Of a DNA stretch of 64,000 nt, positions 43,545 to 55,400 are shown piece after piece (position 1 is the first letter of the stretch; the number at the start of each line of letters is the position of its first letter). The notes below the pieces were generated by a model. The model was given only the letters and a program-made list of their open reading frames with translations. It was not told the origin of the DNA and made no database searches. Source of the stretch: Branchipolynoe longqiensis. Taxonomy: Eukaryota > Annelida > Polychaeta > Phyllodocida > Polynoidae. The translations under genes and the position numbers were made by a program. The stretch is taken from positions 138,356,415 to 138,420,414 of the forward strand of contig CM059187.1 in the NCBI GenBank assembly GCA_030323885.1, in the 5' to 3' direction.

Positions 43545-44426
43545 ATTATATACAAAAGGAAGCTTTCAACTAAATATCTGAACACAGAATATTCCTGATG
43601 TCTTGGTACTCTTATGTAATTCCATAAACTGAGTCAGTGAGTGTAGTCAAGCCGAAATGGCATTGACCTTGCCAAAATGAGTAACGAAGGTCAGAATCGT
43701 AGGACTACATCTTTATCAATAGGGCATATGTCGAAAATTTGAATAGATGTACAAACCCAACATATGGTGCAGCAATACATTGTGTATATATGTCTCAACT
43801 TTCTCGAGAAATAATAAGCCTTAATAGAAAAGGGAGGGCGTCCTAGTATTTGGCATCGGCCATTGATTGGGGGTTTCGAAAGTTCACGTGAAGTTGTCTG
43901 CCTACTAAGCTGTCACTGTTCAATTATATTTATATGTACAACATAAGAATATGTACTATGGGTGTATGAGATGATTCCTTATCTGGTATACATTATATTA
44001 GTGAAGTTTTACAGACCAGTGGGAAAATAGAAAGAGCATAATACCTTTTCGAAGACTTGTTTTGTGTGAACGTGCTGTCAGCGAATTATAACTCCCAGAA
44101 TCCACTGCGAAACGCTGGTTGCTGAAGGTGCAGTTGAGAGTCGCCGGAGACAAGTTATCACATGTTATGCGCCATCTAGCGGGTCAATAAAGAATCATAG
44201 AGGACTGACTGTAAATATAAAACTATGTGTATTACACGAATATATGCTCTACACAAAGTAAGTACATATATCCGCCCGACACTTTAAACAACAATTAACG
44301 TATTGATAGTACAATAAGTAAATTAGACCACACATTTGTGGAGTAATAGTACAATAAGCAATGTTCTTCAATACCGAGCGATAATAGGATATTTATTGTT
44401 ACCTGGCTTTGTCAGAGACACAGTGG

Positions 44427-44966
44427 CCGTATTCTCGATGTCGGCATGACGTCACAACCCCGGAAAGTAGCCCGCGAAGGGTAAAATACCGCCGTGATGT
44501 GTGCTGCGGCAATGCTATGTCTATGGGGATATTTATGCGGTACCTGTAGGATCTTAATGCGCGATTGAAGAGCTTCAAGAGGAAGATCTGAGGTATTTAA
44601 TTTAACCTAAGAGCAATTTTCTCTGAAACTATTAAAAACAGAGATAAAAGTGAAAGTTGGGATATTCTGAGTGTCAGTGCCAGTGTTAGCCTTACCAGAT
44701 CATGGCCTCAAAAACTATTTTCGCCAAATAAATTCAAGAACTTCCAATTGGCTGATAAAAAAAAAGCTGAATATGAAATTATAGAGAAAGATCTGAACTA
44801 TTTAATAGAAACAAGAGAAATTTGCTTTCAAAGCACCAACAAGCAGAAATCACTGTGATAGATAGGGTAGTTTTAATGTTGTTTCTATGAGAGTCGCATT
44901 TGTTTTACCCTTCGCGCGCCGTGAACCCCAAAAGTACCCGGATGTCCGACATCGAGAATATGGTAT
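44427..44966. mobile_element. Foldback element with TIR CCGTATTCTCGATGTCGG
   Basis: CCGTATTCTCGATGTCGGCA near 44427 and, inverted, CCATATTCTCGATGTCGGAC near 44945-44966. It includes CATGACGTCAC and a GATATTTATGCGGTACCTGT block shared with 46557-46580. Confidence 0.65.
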
Positions 44967-44982
44967 AGGTAGGCAAATACCC

Positions 44983-45330
44983 TAATATGAATAAGCTATG
45001 CTTAGGACCGACCCCCGATATAACTACAGCAACGTATTTTATGATTGCGCATGTATTTGTTTACTCCACTCACGGTGTTTGATATGAAATTCTATCAACT
45101 CGGGTGATCCGAGTCGTGGTAGTGTCTACTAGTGATAATCGAATAAGGCCATCGTTTCCGCGGAATAAACTAATATGAATAAGCAATGCTTAGGACCGAC
45201 CCCCCGATATAACTATAGCAAAGTATTTTTATGATTGCGCGTGTATTTGTTGTACTCCACTCGCGGTGTTCGAGTCGCAGTCGTGATAATCGAATACGGC
45301 CGTCGTTTCCGTGGAATAAACTATTATTGT
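44983..45330. repeat. Tandem duplication of about 190 bp
   Basis: TATGAATAAGCTATGCTTAGG at about 44986 recurs at about 45174 as TATGAATAAGCAATGCTTAGG. The following ACCGACCCCCGATATAACTA and TATTTTATGATTGCGC run in parallel. Confidence 0.7.
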
Positions 45331-45502
45331 AAAAGTATTAATATTGCATTTGTGCATCCATGTTGATGACAAGTTGTTCTTTTTTTCTTTTAATTTTGAA
45401 TAAAATAAAAGTTTTGCACTACGCGTATCGGCAAATTCTATGACATCGGGCATTTGTTTTGATATATTATTAACCAATCGCTGACCCCGAATACAGTCAA
45501 TT

Positions 45503-45690
45503 GGGCCTATGGACTTAATGCCTTAACAGCCTCACTGCAGAGTAGCATGGAGGAACACATACACTGGTCCCAGTGACCTCATCAGACCATATATGGAAGA
45601 TTTGTAGGGATGGACCAGTGTAGTTGTTCCTTGATTCGGCATGCGCTACTCTGCGGCGGTGCATTGTCAAGGCATTAAGCCCATAGATTA
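45503..45690. mobile_element. 190-bp foldback element
   Basis: CTATGGACTTAATGCCTT at left and AAGGCATTAAGCCCATAG at right, with inner inverted blocks CAGAGTAGC and ACACTGGTCC. It can fold along nearly its whole length. Confidence 0.7.
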
Positions 45691-46015
45691 TTATTAACGA
45701 ATCGCTGTCGTCCACCCTGTGTGCTGCGTATCAAAGCTTGACGAGCGATTTCCGTTTCCTGGATTTTGATTATTCTGTTATTCAACACAAGTTCACAAAT
45801 GGCGGCGCCCATGGAGGGCTATTTCCGTTTCCGTTTGCTGGATTTTGGTGATTTCATTTCAGACCTCTATGAGTACAGGTATTGTTTATGTATATATGTA
45901 CACGTGTTAGTCCGTAGCCTCCCCGTGGGTGGGTCGGTATTAATATTTTATTTGTGCATCCATGTTTATGCCAAATTGTTCTTTATTTCTTTTAATTTTG
46001 AATAAAATCATTGAA

Positions 46016-48610
46016 GCGAATGTAAATAAAACAAAAAGGACAAATCTGTTCACTGCTATGATCTAATTCTGTTATTTTAGAACCATAGATATTCACTAGG
46101 GAATTGAAATAATGTTATTTAGGAGTATAACTTACTAAATAGGTGAAATTCGGTCAAATTAAACCCCAAATCCGAGCGATATCAAGGCCACCGCCACATC
46201 GGCGGCGTTATTGTGAATACAAATAAAACAACCAGCACAAATCTATTCACTGTTATGATCTAATTCTGTTGAAATAATGTTATTTGGGAGCATAACTTAC
46301 TCAATAAGTGAAATTTGGGGTCATTGCAAATGTAAATAAAACAAAAAGCTGGTTTGTTTTCACCGTGTCAACCGGAAGTGGTATGAACACGCGCCCTCCT
46401 ATTCGATTAACACGACCCGGGCAACTCGGGTCACTCAAGTTGCTAGAATTTCAAATCGAACACAGCAAGTGGAGTCAACAAATACACGTGCCGTGTGCAA
46501 AAACTCCCGACCTCAGTAACCCGCCTTTTGGCAGGGGTTGGCTAGGAGCGATGACAGGATATTTATGCGGTACCTGTAGGATAACAGCTATCAGTACAAG
46601 TCCTACCTGTTGTTTTAATGCTTTTTTGTTGTTTAATAACCTAGATTAATGAAATGGAAATATAACTAAACTATGTAAGGACACGCAACAAGGGTAGACT
46701 GGAAGGGAACCACAACGCCCCCCAGCGAATTGAACCAGAACCTGCCGCGGATCCCGAAGGTGGCGCCGACTAGGGCATCTCAACTCTCCCGCCCAGACCG
46801 AAGACAGCGTTAGCCTGGCGGATCGGACCTAACTCTACCGGGAGCCCACAACGGCTCCCAGCCCAGCTGCACCCTACACCCGTATATACGCAGTATAATC
46901 ATAAAATACTTTTTTGTTGTTGAAGATTTTTACTGCCTATCATGGATAAGCCTGAATAGGCTTGTTTTCACGATTAGACAGTTTGTCCATAGAAAGCCCG
47001 AGCCTACTATTTTACCGACCCAAGGGATTTTTTACCTCCCACACCACATAGACATGGTATGAGAGCAACTGGCCTTTGATGACGCTGTAAGTTATACACA
47101 GCGGTGGAAATTCAAATTGGCAGAGCTGGGGGCACAGGGAATCGAACCGCCGACCCTCAGATTAGGAGTCTGACCTAGAAAAAAGTCAGACACTCTAACC
47201 ACTCCGCCACAGACAACACCACAAACTTTAAATCCTATTTTGCTGTAGTTATATCAATTGTTGTTTTTTTTTAAGAAAAGAAAAAATGAGTTTTTGATTA
47301 AGCCACCATTTTTTCCACCGCAAGCGTGGATAAGCATATTCGTTTATTCAACCCAAGTCTGTAGGATGTGCGGATGCGCCAAGAAGTGGCTCGGGTGACC
47401 CGAGTTGATTAATCGAATACGCCCAGTGTTTCCTAGATAATGTATTCACCCCTACCTACCAAAAGTATCCCATCTCAGGATCAGGGCTGCAGCAGTAACT
47501 GTTTCCTTCTTGTAAATTGTATCACATCAGTTTGAGGCTAGCCATACAATACAGATTAATTATGAGGATTATAAAATATGCAAATACATTGCCATCTATA
47601 TTACTACAATCTTAATATGCATAGGAGGGGGCATGTTCACGTCACTTCCGGTTGACAATAAAATCCGCCATATTGATGCGGTGAAAACAACCATGGTCGT
47701 ATTCGATTAATCAACTCGGGTCACCCGAGCCACTTTTTGGCGCATGCGCACATCCTACAGACTCGGGTCCAATAATCAAATACGCTTCTCCATGCTTAGG
47801 GTGGAAAAAATGGTGGTTCAAGCCAAAACTTTTAATTTTTTCAATAACCAATATAACTACAGCAAAATAGGATTTAAAGTATTTTATGATTGCATAGTTT
47901 AGTTATATTTCCATTTCATTAATCTGGGTTATTACCAAAAAAAACATGTAGGGCTGGTACTGGTAGCTGTTATCCTACAGGATGGTACCAGCGCAAATGC
48001 GACGTCATCATTCCTAGCCACCCCCGGCCAAGACGTGGGTTACTGGGGTCGGGGCTTTTTGCACACGGCACATGTTTTTGTCAACTCCACTTGCAGTGTT
48101 CGATTTGAAATTCTAGCAACTCGGGTGATCCGAGTTGCCCAGGTCGTGTTAATCGAATATGGCCCAGATGACAGCAGTGCTTTTTGTTTTATTTACATTC
48201 ACAATAACGCCGCCGATGCTGTGACAGCCTTAATATCGCTTGGATTTTGGGTTTAATTTGACTGAATTTCACTTATTGAGTAAGTTATGCTTCTAAATAA
48301 CATTATTTCAACCTCCGAGTAAATATTCATGGTTCTAAATAACATAATTAGATCGTAGCAGTGAATAGATTTGTGCTTCTTGTTTTATTTACATTCACAA
48401 TAACGGCACGATGCGGAGGCGGCCTTAATATCGCTTGGATTTTGGGTTTAATTTGACCGAATTTCACTTATTCAGTAAGTTAGTCTCCTAAATAACATTA
48501 TTTCAACCCCCGAGTGAATATTCCTGGTTCTAAATAACAGAATTAGATCGTAGAAGTGGATAGATTGTTGCTTTTTGTTTTATTTACATTCACAATAATG
48601 CCACCGATGC
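46016..48610. repeat. Large palindrome, arms about 700 bp
   Basis: Left arm 46016-46690 and right arm about 47880-48610 are inverted copies. Matching landmarks: CGAATGTAAATAAAACAAAA with TTTTGTTTTATTTACATTCAC; ACGACCCGGGCAACTCGGGT with ATCCGAGTTGCCCAGGTCGT; GGTACCTGTAGGATAACAGC with TGTTATCCTACAGGATGGTACC; AATGAAATGGAAATATAAC with GTTATATTTCCATTTCATT. Each arm's outer part is itself about two tandem units of roughly 190-200 bp. The spacer 46690-47880 holds a SINE family B copy and a smaller inverted pair near 47399 and 47697. No coding potential seen. Confidence 0.75.
46922..47215 (-). mobile_element. tRNA-derived SINE family B, full copy
   Basis: On the minus strand the head has a near-consensus A box TGGCGGAGTGGTTAGAGTG and B box GGTTCGATTCC with an anticodon-arm-like TCAGACTCCTAATCTGA. 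The body follows (CACCGCTGTGTATAACTTAC, GGCCAGTTGCTCTCATACCA). Headless copies are at 36440-36600 and 38445-38625. It is a SINE rather than a functional tRNA because of the inserted bases between the arms and the attached body. Confidence 0.75.
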
Positions 48611-48825
48611 TGTTTCAATGCTGTGACTGCCATTGCATTCACCAACCTGAATAGGTGCTAGGGCGTGATGCGCTAAGTGCCCGGATGTCCGCGCCCTCCT
48701 CTAACTTAAGCAATGCTTAGGACCGAACCCTGCGTGCTGTTTCCACGGAATAGACTAGTTCGTAATTCCGACTGCGCATGTGCTGCAAACGGCGTCGAGA
48801 GCAAAACAAATGCCCGCGGCTATTG

Positions 48826-48925
48826 AGGCCGTATTCGATTAACACGACCCGGGCGACTCGGGTCACCCGAGTTGCTAGAATTTCAAATCGAATACCGCGA
48901 GTGGAGTCGAAAAATACACATGATT
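48826..48925. repeat. Extra copy of a palindrome block
   Basis: GCCGTATTCGATTAACACGA, CCCGGGCGACTCGGGTCACC and CAAATCGAATACCGCGAGTG repeat the 46398-46500 block outside the large palindrome, in the left-arm orientation. Confidence 0.7.
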
Positions 48926-49031
48926 TAATTTGCCTCATTCTCATTACTTATTGCATTGTGTACACTTTAATTTCAGAATCTACTTCACACTTCAATTTAC
49001 TATATAAACTGTGTATATTTGTTGTTGTTGT

Positions 49032-49665
49032 GATGCGCGAAAAGGAAGAAAGCGAGGCGGGGGTGGAAAGAAGGCGTTTATTTTCACGCCTCAGCGGAGC
49101 ATACAGGGTAACGAAGCATATAAGTGAGAGAATAGGCTCATAAGGAGCAAGGCAAGATATGCACAGTGATAACAATACAGCAATAATAAGACAGGGCAAT
49201 ACAGGTAATGATAGGCTCCCAGGAAGGAGTAGATAGGCTCATGAGGAGCAGTATATGGTGAGAAGAGTTCGGGTCAGGTCAATTGTCAGTGGCGTGAGGG
49301 GGTGCCGAGGAGCCCTCCACCCTTGGGAAGAGGAAGAGTAAGAGGAAGTCGGGTGGGTGGGCGGAGGAAAAACTGGAGAGAGGCGGGAGGCGGCTGGAGG
49401 GTGAGTGCCTGAGGAGAGCCGGCGGGCGGCCTTATAAGGGAGGAAGGGGAGGTCAGCAGGTGAGGTGCGAATGCTGGCGGCCCGGGGGAGGGTGAGATGT
49501 GGCGAGCAGCGGGCGTCGGGTGAGGCGCGAGCGCTAGAACAAAGAAGGTGGCGGGGGAGGGGGTGGCGAGCCGGGGCTCGGCCGAGGTGAGCAGGCAGCG
49601 CCACAGCGGCGGGGGGAGGGTCTCTTCCTTTCCTCGCATCAAACGTAATGCTTCGCATTACGACC
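49032..49665 (-). mobile_element. Internally deleted copy of the DIRS-like element
   Basis: The left 290 bp (GATGCGCGAAAAGGAAGAA to GAGCCCTCCACC) match 49666-49956. The right 280 bp (GGAGGCGGCTGGAGGGTGAG to CATTACGACC) match 51795-52074. The interior is absent. It ends exactly where the longer copy begins, so the two are head to tail. Confidence 0.85.
49644..49662. other. DIRS-like terminal hairpin (deleted copy)
   Basis: Perfect 8-bp stem CGTAATGC / GCATTACG with loop TTC. Identical to 52053-52071. It marks the junction of the two tandem elements. Confidence 0.8.
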
Positions 49666-50521
49666 GATGCGCGAAAAGGAAGAAGGCGAGGCGGGGGGTG
49701 GAAAGAAGGCGTTTATTTTCACGCCTCAGCGGAGCATACAGGGTAACGAAGCATATAAGTGAGAGAATAGGCTCATAAGGAGCAAGGCAAGATATGCACA
49801 GTGATAACAATACAGCAATAATAAGACAGGGCAATACAGGTAATGATAGGCTCCCAGGAAGGAGTAGATAGGCTCATGAGGAGCAGTATATGGTGAGAAG
49901 AGTTCGGGTCAGGTCAATTGTCAGTGGCGTGAGGGGGTGCCGAGGAGCCCTCCACCAAATAGTAGGAGAGGGCTCGCGGCGCGCCCGAGGCGGGGGCACG
50001 GCGCGCCCGAGGCGGGGGCCGGAGATCTGGGTGAGAGGAGGGTCGGGAAGGCGGAGCCGTGAGGTCGGCGGCTGGGCTATCTGGGGAGGGTCTCTCGTGA
50101 GGCTGGGCTGTGTCGTCTGAGGTGTGAGGTGCGGGTTCCCTGTGTGGGCGGGAGTGTCCGGGGCCTACGTCGACAAGGGGCGGGCGGCCCAAAATATAGG
50201 AGGCCCGCTCCTTGGAGGGATCCGGTGAGGAGGTCCGGCGAGGCTGTGACTGGGCGGCGCTGCGATCGGTGTTCGCTGGGAGGTTGTCGGTGGACGGCAT
50301 GGTCGGCGGCGGTGTTGTCTGGCAGAGGGTTCCTCGTGAGGCGAGGCTGGGCTGGGCTGTGCTGTGGTCTGAGATGTGGTATCCGAGGTGGTGGTTCCCG
50401 GCTGTGACTGGGCGGCGCTGCGATCGGTGTTCGCTGGGAGGTTGTCGGAGGGAGTTGCGGGGCTGTCGGCAGTGGTGAAGGTGGGGCGCCGGAGGGGGCC
50501 GTCCGGGGGGAGGCTGGCGGA

Positions 50522-51738
50522 TCAAAAATCCGCCGAGGTGGGCGGCGGGGTCTGGCGCTCACGGGTTTGCTTCGTGATGCAGTCGGCCTCGCTGTGCATG
50601 GTGAAGACGCGCCTCACGTTGGCGCAATACGCGCAGACGTGACGGCGTCTGTCCCCCGCCTCACCGTGGACCTCCCCGAGGTGGGCCCGATCGCACGAGG
50701 CGGGGGTGCGGTTCCAGGCCGGGCAGGGTACCCCGTGGATCTCCCTATCGTAGGTGGTGCGGGCGTCGGCCTGGGCTCGGGGGAAGTGCGCGCCTCGGTG
50801 GAGGGGGTCGAGTGGGCGGGCGGGGGCGGCGGTGGCGTGGTCGTCGGGCATGGCGAGGCAGTCGAGTCTGAGGAGGTTAAGCGCCACCGGGTCATGCCAC
50901 CCTTGGGGGAGGGTTCCGTCCGCGATAGAGGTGAATATGGTCTCCGAGTACCGGCGGACGGTCGCCCACGGGTAGATTAGGTTGTCCCGGCAGACCGCGA
51001 GGTGGTGGTGGTGGAGTCCCTGGGCGGAGTGGGCGGGGAAGTCTGGGTGGTCGATGAGGGTGAGGAGGGCCAGGGCATATTCGTCCTTTGTGGCCTCCCC
51101 TCGTTTCACCGGCTTCCTCTCTGCCCCTCGCTTGACGAGGTCGGAGGGGAATATATAGTTAGCTGGAATACCTTGGCGCCTGGTGGAGTGCCGCGCCTCG
51201 GCGGAGGCCAGTATTTCCCGGATGGCGTCGGCCGCGGATGCGGGGCTATGCCGGGTGAAATCTTCTTGGTAGGCCGGGGAGGTGGTGTGGGAAGCTTGTG
51301 TGGAGAGGTGGCGGTATCTCTCGTATTCCGGGTGGGCATCCCCGGGCAGGCTCGCTTGAGGCGGCGGCGGGGGTCGCGCCGCGGTCCCGGTGCCGGCGCG
51401 GTGCTGGTGCTGCCGGCGTTCCGAGGCCGGCGGGGGCGCCTCTGGCGCGGGCCGGGTCTCATTGGCGCTGATGGAGTCGATCCGGGCGTGGAGGTCGGCA
51501 GTGGCCTGTCGGTGCTCGGCATTGGCCTGCCGGTGCTCGTCATTGGCCTGCCGGTGCTCCAGCTGCATGCGCTGGAGGGCCTCCAGCACTGATGAGATCT
51601 CGGAGCCCGAGGTGCGGTCCGAGGGCGCCGGGGGGGGAGACCGAGACGGACGCCGGTGACTCGTCCCTCCCGGGTGACGGGGGGGGTGCGGGGGGCGGCC
51701 CGAGAGCCCTTCCGTCCACGTCCTTTTCTTTGAGGCAT
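50522..51738 (-). CDS. DIRS-like Gag, GC-rich element, frameshifted near its start
   Basis: The basic N-terminus MPQRKGRGRKG starts at 51738 in one frame. The rest is open in another frame down to 50522, with poly-G/poly-C runs at about 51630-51640 and 51679-51700 as the likely indel sites. It has a coiled-coil of repeated EHRQAN units (about 51480-51570), then a domain matching the Gag at 10254-12087 (GEATKDEYALALLTLIDHP against GEATWAEYFHALRLLVAQP). The same Cys/His cluster follows: C-x9-C-x3-H, HVCAYC, H-x4-DC near 50575-50700. This homology places the element with DIRS. Confidence 0.75.
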
Positions 51739-52052
51739 GCTTGTAGTTGGAGCCGAGGTGTAGCAGAGGTCCGAGGTGTAGAGCCAAAGCAGGAAACTGG
51801 AGGGAGGCGGCTGGAGGGTGAGTGCCTGAGGAGAGCCGGCGGGCGGCCTTATAAGGGAGGAAGGGGAGGTCAGCAGGTGAGGTGCGAATGCTGGCGGCCC
51901 GGGGGAGGGTGAGATGTAGCGGGCGTCGGGTGAGGCGCAAGCGCTAGAACAAAGAAGGTGGCGGGGGAGGGGGTGGCGAGCCGGGGCTCGGCCGAGGTGA
52001 GCAGGCAGCGCCACAGCGGCGGGGGAGGGTCTCTTCCTTTCCTCGCATCAAA

Positions 52053-52071
52053 CGTAATGCTTCGCATTACG
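52053..52071. other. DIRS-like terminal hairpin (full copy)
   Basis: Stem CGTAATGC / GCATTACG, loop TTC, at the gag-proximal end just outside the inverted repeat. This is the same relative position as the hairpin of the DIRS element at 10073. Confidence 0.8.
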
Positions 52072-52462
52072 ACCAATTGTGTAAATACCTAGATACCTGT
52101 AACACTTACGGTCAGAAGACCAGTGCTATGGCACTGGCAAAAGATATATATATGAGTCAAATTCATTTAAAAGAGTAAATGTCAAGAAAGTTATGTTGAT
52201 TTTGAACTCTTTGCAAAACAGCCAAAAGATGTAAATGAAGGTGTTCATTTGTTTGTCATTCTATTGCATTTGAATCACAGCAGAGTTTATTATTGCTGAA
52301 TCCTCTTATGAGGACTTAAGTCACTCGACTTAATTCAAATTTGAAACTAGCGTTACACATTTACAATGACCAGCCATGCTAAATGTTACCCACAGAAAGT
52401 AAATCTCTGATGGTTGTATTATAATATGCATTTGTTATTCACAGATCTGATCGTGTGTCATA

Positions 52463-52485
52463 CCGAAAATGGCGGCTGGTAGTGA
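52463..52485 (+). promoter_or_regulatory. TISU-like start context and CRE at the DMAP1 start codon
   Basis: GAAAATGGCGGC surrounds the ATG at 52469 and matches the TISU/YY1 element (SAASATGGCGGC) at all but one base. TGACGTCA-type sequence follows at about 52483. In mammals this element marks genes with very short 5' UTRs. Here an acceptor-like TTATTCACAG lies 25 bp upstream, so a spliced 5' leader is also possible. Confidence 0.5.
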
Positions 52486-55400
52486 CGTCAGGGATATTCT
52501 AGAATTGGAAGATTCTAGAGGCGAAGAGTTCATCACTAAAGATGCGCTCTTTAATGACAGTAAAAAGGTACGTTATTTGACTTTGCAAGAGTATTTGGCA
52601 TACTTTGAACCAGGGTAGGACAATAAGGACTGCTCGGTTGCCAGGGGCACCTATAGTTTACTTGGTCAGGCGGTTGAAGTTCTAAGTGACCTGCCCTATT
52701 GGGCAAGTGTGTGTGTATGGTGGGAGGTGGGGGATGGGGAGTTACTGTCCTACCCTGCATCCCTACATTCATTATGCACTCGCAGAACCAAGAGTTGAGA
52801 GTGTCACAAGGCAGGATTCCATTAGTTAGCCTTTTATTTTTTCAATCAAATTTACTCGTGGAGATTTCACAACCTAGAATGCACAGCACCATAACAAATC
52901 AAATCTTTCAACTGTTTATGAGCTTAGTATATTTCTTAATGCTATATTTATTTTATTCACATATTTCTAGGTTAGTTTAGTCCCTTTGTTTAAAGGATAC
53001 CTACAAATAAATCCGTTATATTTCTCTTTTCTCTCAAAGAAAAAGTTGGTGAAAAAAGACCTCTCCGCATTTAAACGACCGGAGGGCATGCACCGCGAGC
53101 TATGGGGACTATTATGGACAGACAGCAAGTAAGTTATATATTAACACTATTTTCTAATTACCACTCACTAATCTGATGTGGCTGTTCCATTGCATTGTGT
53201 TTAGGATGTGAGTAGGGTTTTTTTTTTTTTTTTTAAATAGAGATAAACCTTAAATCGTGCGATCATATTAGCTCTATTTTCTGATCGATTGACAATGAAT
53301 TCTCCCTGTTACATTTCAGCATACATTCGTTATATATATTTGAATAGCTATGCTTTTTACTCTATCTTCGGAATACCGGAAGTTAGGTATCTGGGGAGAT
53401 GGACCAGCTCGCGTGGACCGGATGTTTCAATTGTATTCCTTCTTTTATCCTATTTTCTGTGGCAATTGAACAAAATTAAAGTGGCATAGTCCGATTAAGC
53501 ATCAATTTTGTTAATCCAAGACACTCACTTAGATTTGATTCTACATATTTAATAACTTAGATACTGATACACTTATTAAGCATTTGTTGCCACATAGAAG
53601 GGCACACCAAGTCAATTCAATAGAAACTGTTACTGCATAAGCTTATCATGTCGAGAGTTTTGGTGTGCTTGCCAAAATTAATTTTGCATGTTGGTGCTTC
53701 AGATATCTCCAACGTTAGCCATTTAACATCAAAGTTACCACAAACTAAAGTAAGATAACTTATAACAATCAATTTCATATATTTATCTCAGAACAATGAC
53801 GGAAACTCAAAACCTATGCAACTTTAAGTTGTGGTTGAAATTACTCTGAAATTCATTGATTCTTGCTCAGGTCGTCACAGTTCCTCCTGACGATGTCCAA
53901 CCCGGTCAGCTGGGGCATCTAGATTGGCAGCTGGAGGGGTAGTCGTGTACTAGAATGTGTATACTCCATAGGGGTTAATGAAGAAATTACCTGAGACAAG
54001 AGTATTCAGTAGCGTAATAACACCCCATTAGACCTACCAGGATATTTGGTTGTTGTGATATATTATTCTGTATATACGAATTTACCAAAAGAATACGTAT
54101 TCCATTGTAAATTACATATGTTGATGCCGAGCGCCAGGCTATGAAGAGACAGGTATCGATTTTAAAAGTCATTGTTTTGACTCAACCGGTAACCGAACTC
54201 CCGATCTCCCGCACGCGAGGCCTGCGCTCTCCCGATTCGCCCACTGCGCCCGGTGCCATTGTTTGTGACGCGGGATCCAACAGTGAACTGCTAAACTCGG
54301 CAATGATGTATTGTGACCTGTTCCTTGGCTGGTTTCTTTTCAGTTTCCGGGACCAGCCACCTATTATGCCGACCGACACCTCCTCGGGCTACAAACAACC
54401 CAAGGCTAAAATTGGTAGAAGTAAAGTCCGGCCCTGGAAATGGATGCCTTTCACCAACCCAGCTCGTAAGGTAAAAGCACCACGCTCATATAATTATCAT
54501 AGTTTTAAAGCTCCACGACCGAATGGGTTTTGATTCCAATAAACTTATAAAGCCTGGTCGCATCGAATTTATTTGTTGTAATCATGTCTCCTTATATGTG
54601 CTCCTGTTTTGTTCCTATGTGAATAGACCATCAATGTACAATGCAAATTTTCATATCTAATTGATTTACACTGTGTATTTAAAAGTAAAATAATACTGTT
54701 ACTTCTTCATCATTATCATCATCACCAACACTATCAACAGCAACAGCTTCTCGGGGGTGTATGATAGTAATAGAATTGGTAATTTGAATACCAATTTATG
54801 ATAAAGCCTTCAAAGGATTTACCACGTTTTCTTTTGTAAATTAACAAGCCGTTGTAAAATAAATACAATACAAATATAAACTTCATTGAAGGGGATGAAA
54901 TTGAATTAGTATCAAATGAAAGTGGAATTTGTTAAAGTTGCATGGTCCGATGGCCTTTGAATTTTTGTCTTATTTTTGAGATAAATATATCAAATTGATC
55001 GTTACAAGCTACTAATCATTAGTCCGGAGTGATTTTGATTAAAGATGATTAGTTTTGAAGTAATATGAGCTGAAAGAACCAAAAATAATTTCGACAAGCT
55101 TGCCAAAAGTCCTGTGGCTATGACCCAGATGTCATCTCACGGTGACCACGTGGTGTGAGATGACCTGGAACCTTACAGGACTGTAGGTAGATATTCCTGG
55201 TTGGGTTAGATAACATTCTGGGAATGGATTAGTGACATAGGCCCATGGCACTAGGGTTTAAAAAAAAAAAATGTGTGTCTGTTGTCTGCTTGTGTCTGTC
55301 TGTCTATGTATGTCTGTATGTATCTGTGTTTGTCTGTCTGTGTGTATGTCTGTGTGTGTCCATCTGTGTGTTTCTGTGCTGTGTATGTGTGTATGTATGT

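Larger units (their letters stand above)
49666..52074 (-). mobile_element. Gag-only DIRS-like retrotransposon, GC-rich
   Basis: About 2.4 kb, very GC-rich compared with its surroundings. Read on the minus strand: terminal hairpin (52053-52071), inverted repeat GATGCGAGGAAAGGAAGA, a gag (51738-50522), a Pro/Ser-rich region with an internal direct duplication (50241-50289 and 50400-50448), then the right inverted repeat, seen on plus as GATGCGCGAAAAGGAAGAA. No reverse transcriptase or recombinase is present, so it would need a helper element in trans. It lies 395 bp upstream of the DMAP1 ATG in opposite orientation. Confidence 0.8.

Noticed and set aside
42897..43585. Open frames containing LSHYDV on both strands
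   Set aside because: They are the translated inverted ends of the foldback element, not conserved protein.
50567..51912. Long plus-strand open frames in the GC-rich element
   Set aside because: They are low-complexity Gly/Arg/Val-rich antisense shadows of the gag, caused by the high GC content.
49666..52074. Helitron, because of the terminal hairpin
   Set aside because: The element ends ACGACC rather than CTRR after a hairpin, has inverted ends, no Rep/helicase, and encodes a Gag homologous to that of the DIRS element.
53871..53945. Possible extra DMAP1 exon after TTCTTGCTCAG
   Set aside because: Exons 2 and 3 join in frame without it, the sequence contains an in-frame stop, and no similarity to DMAP1 orthologues is apparent. 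It may be a decayed exon or chance.
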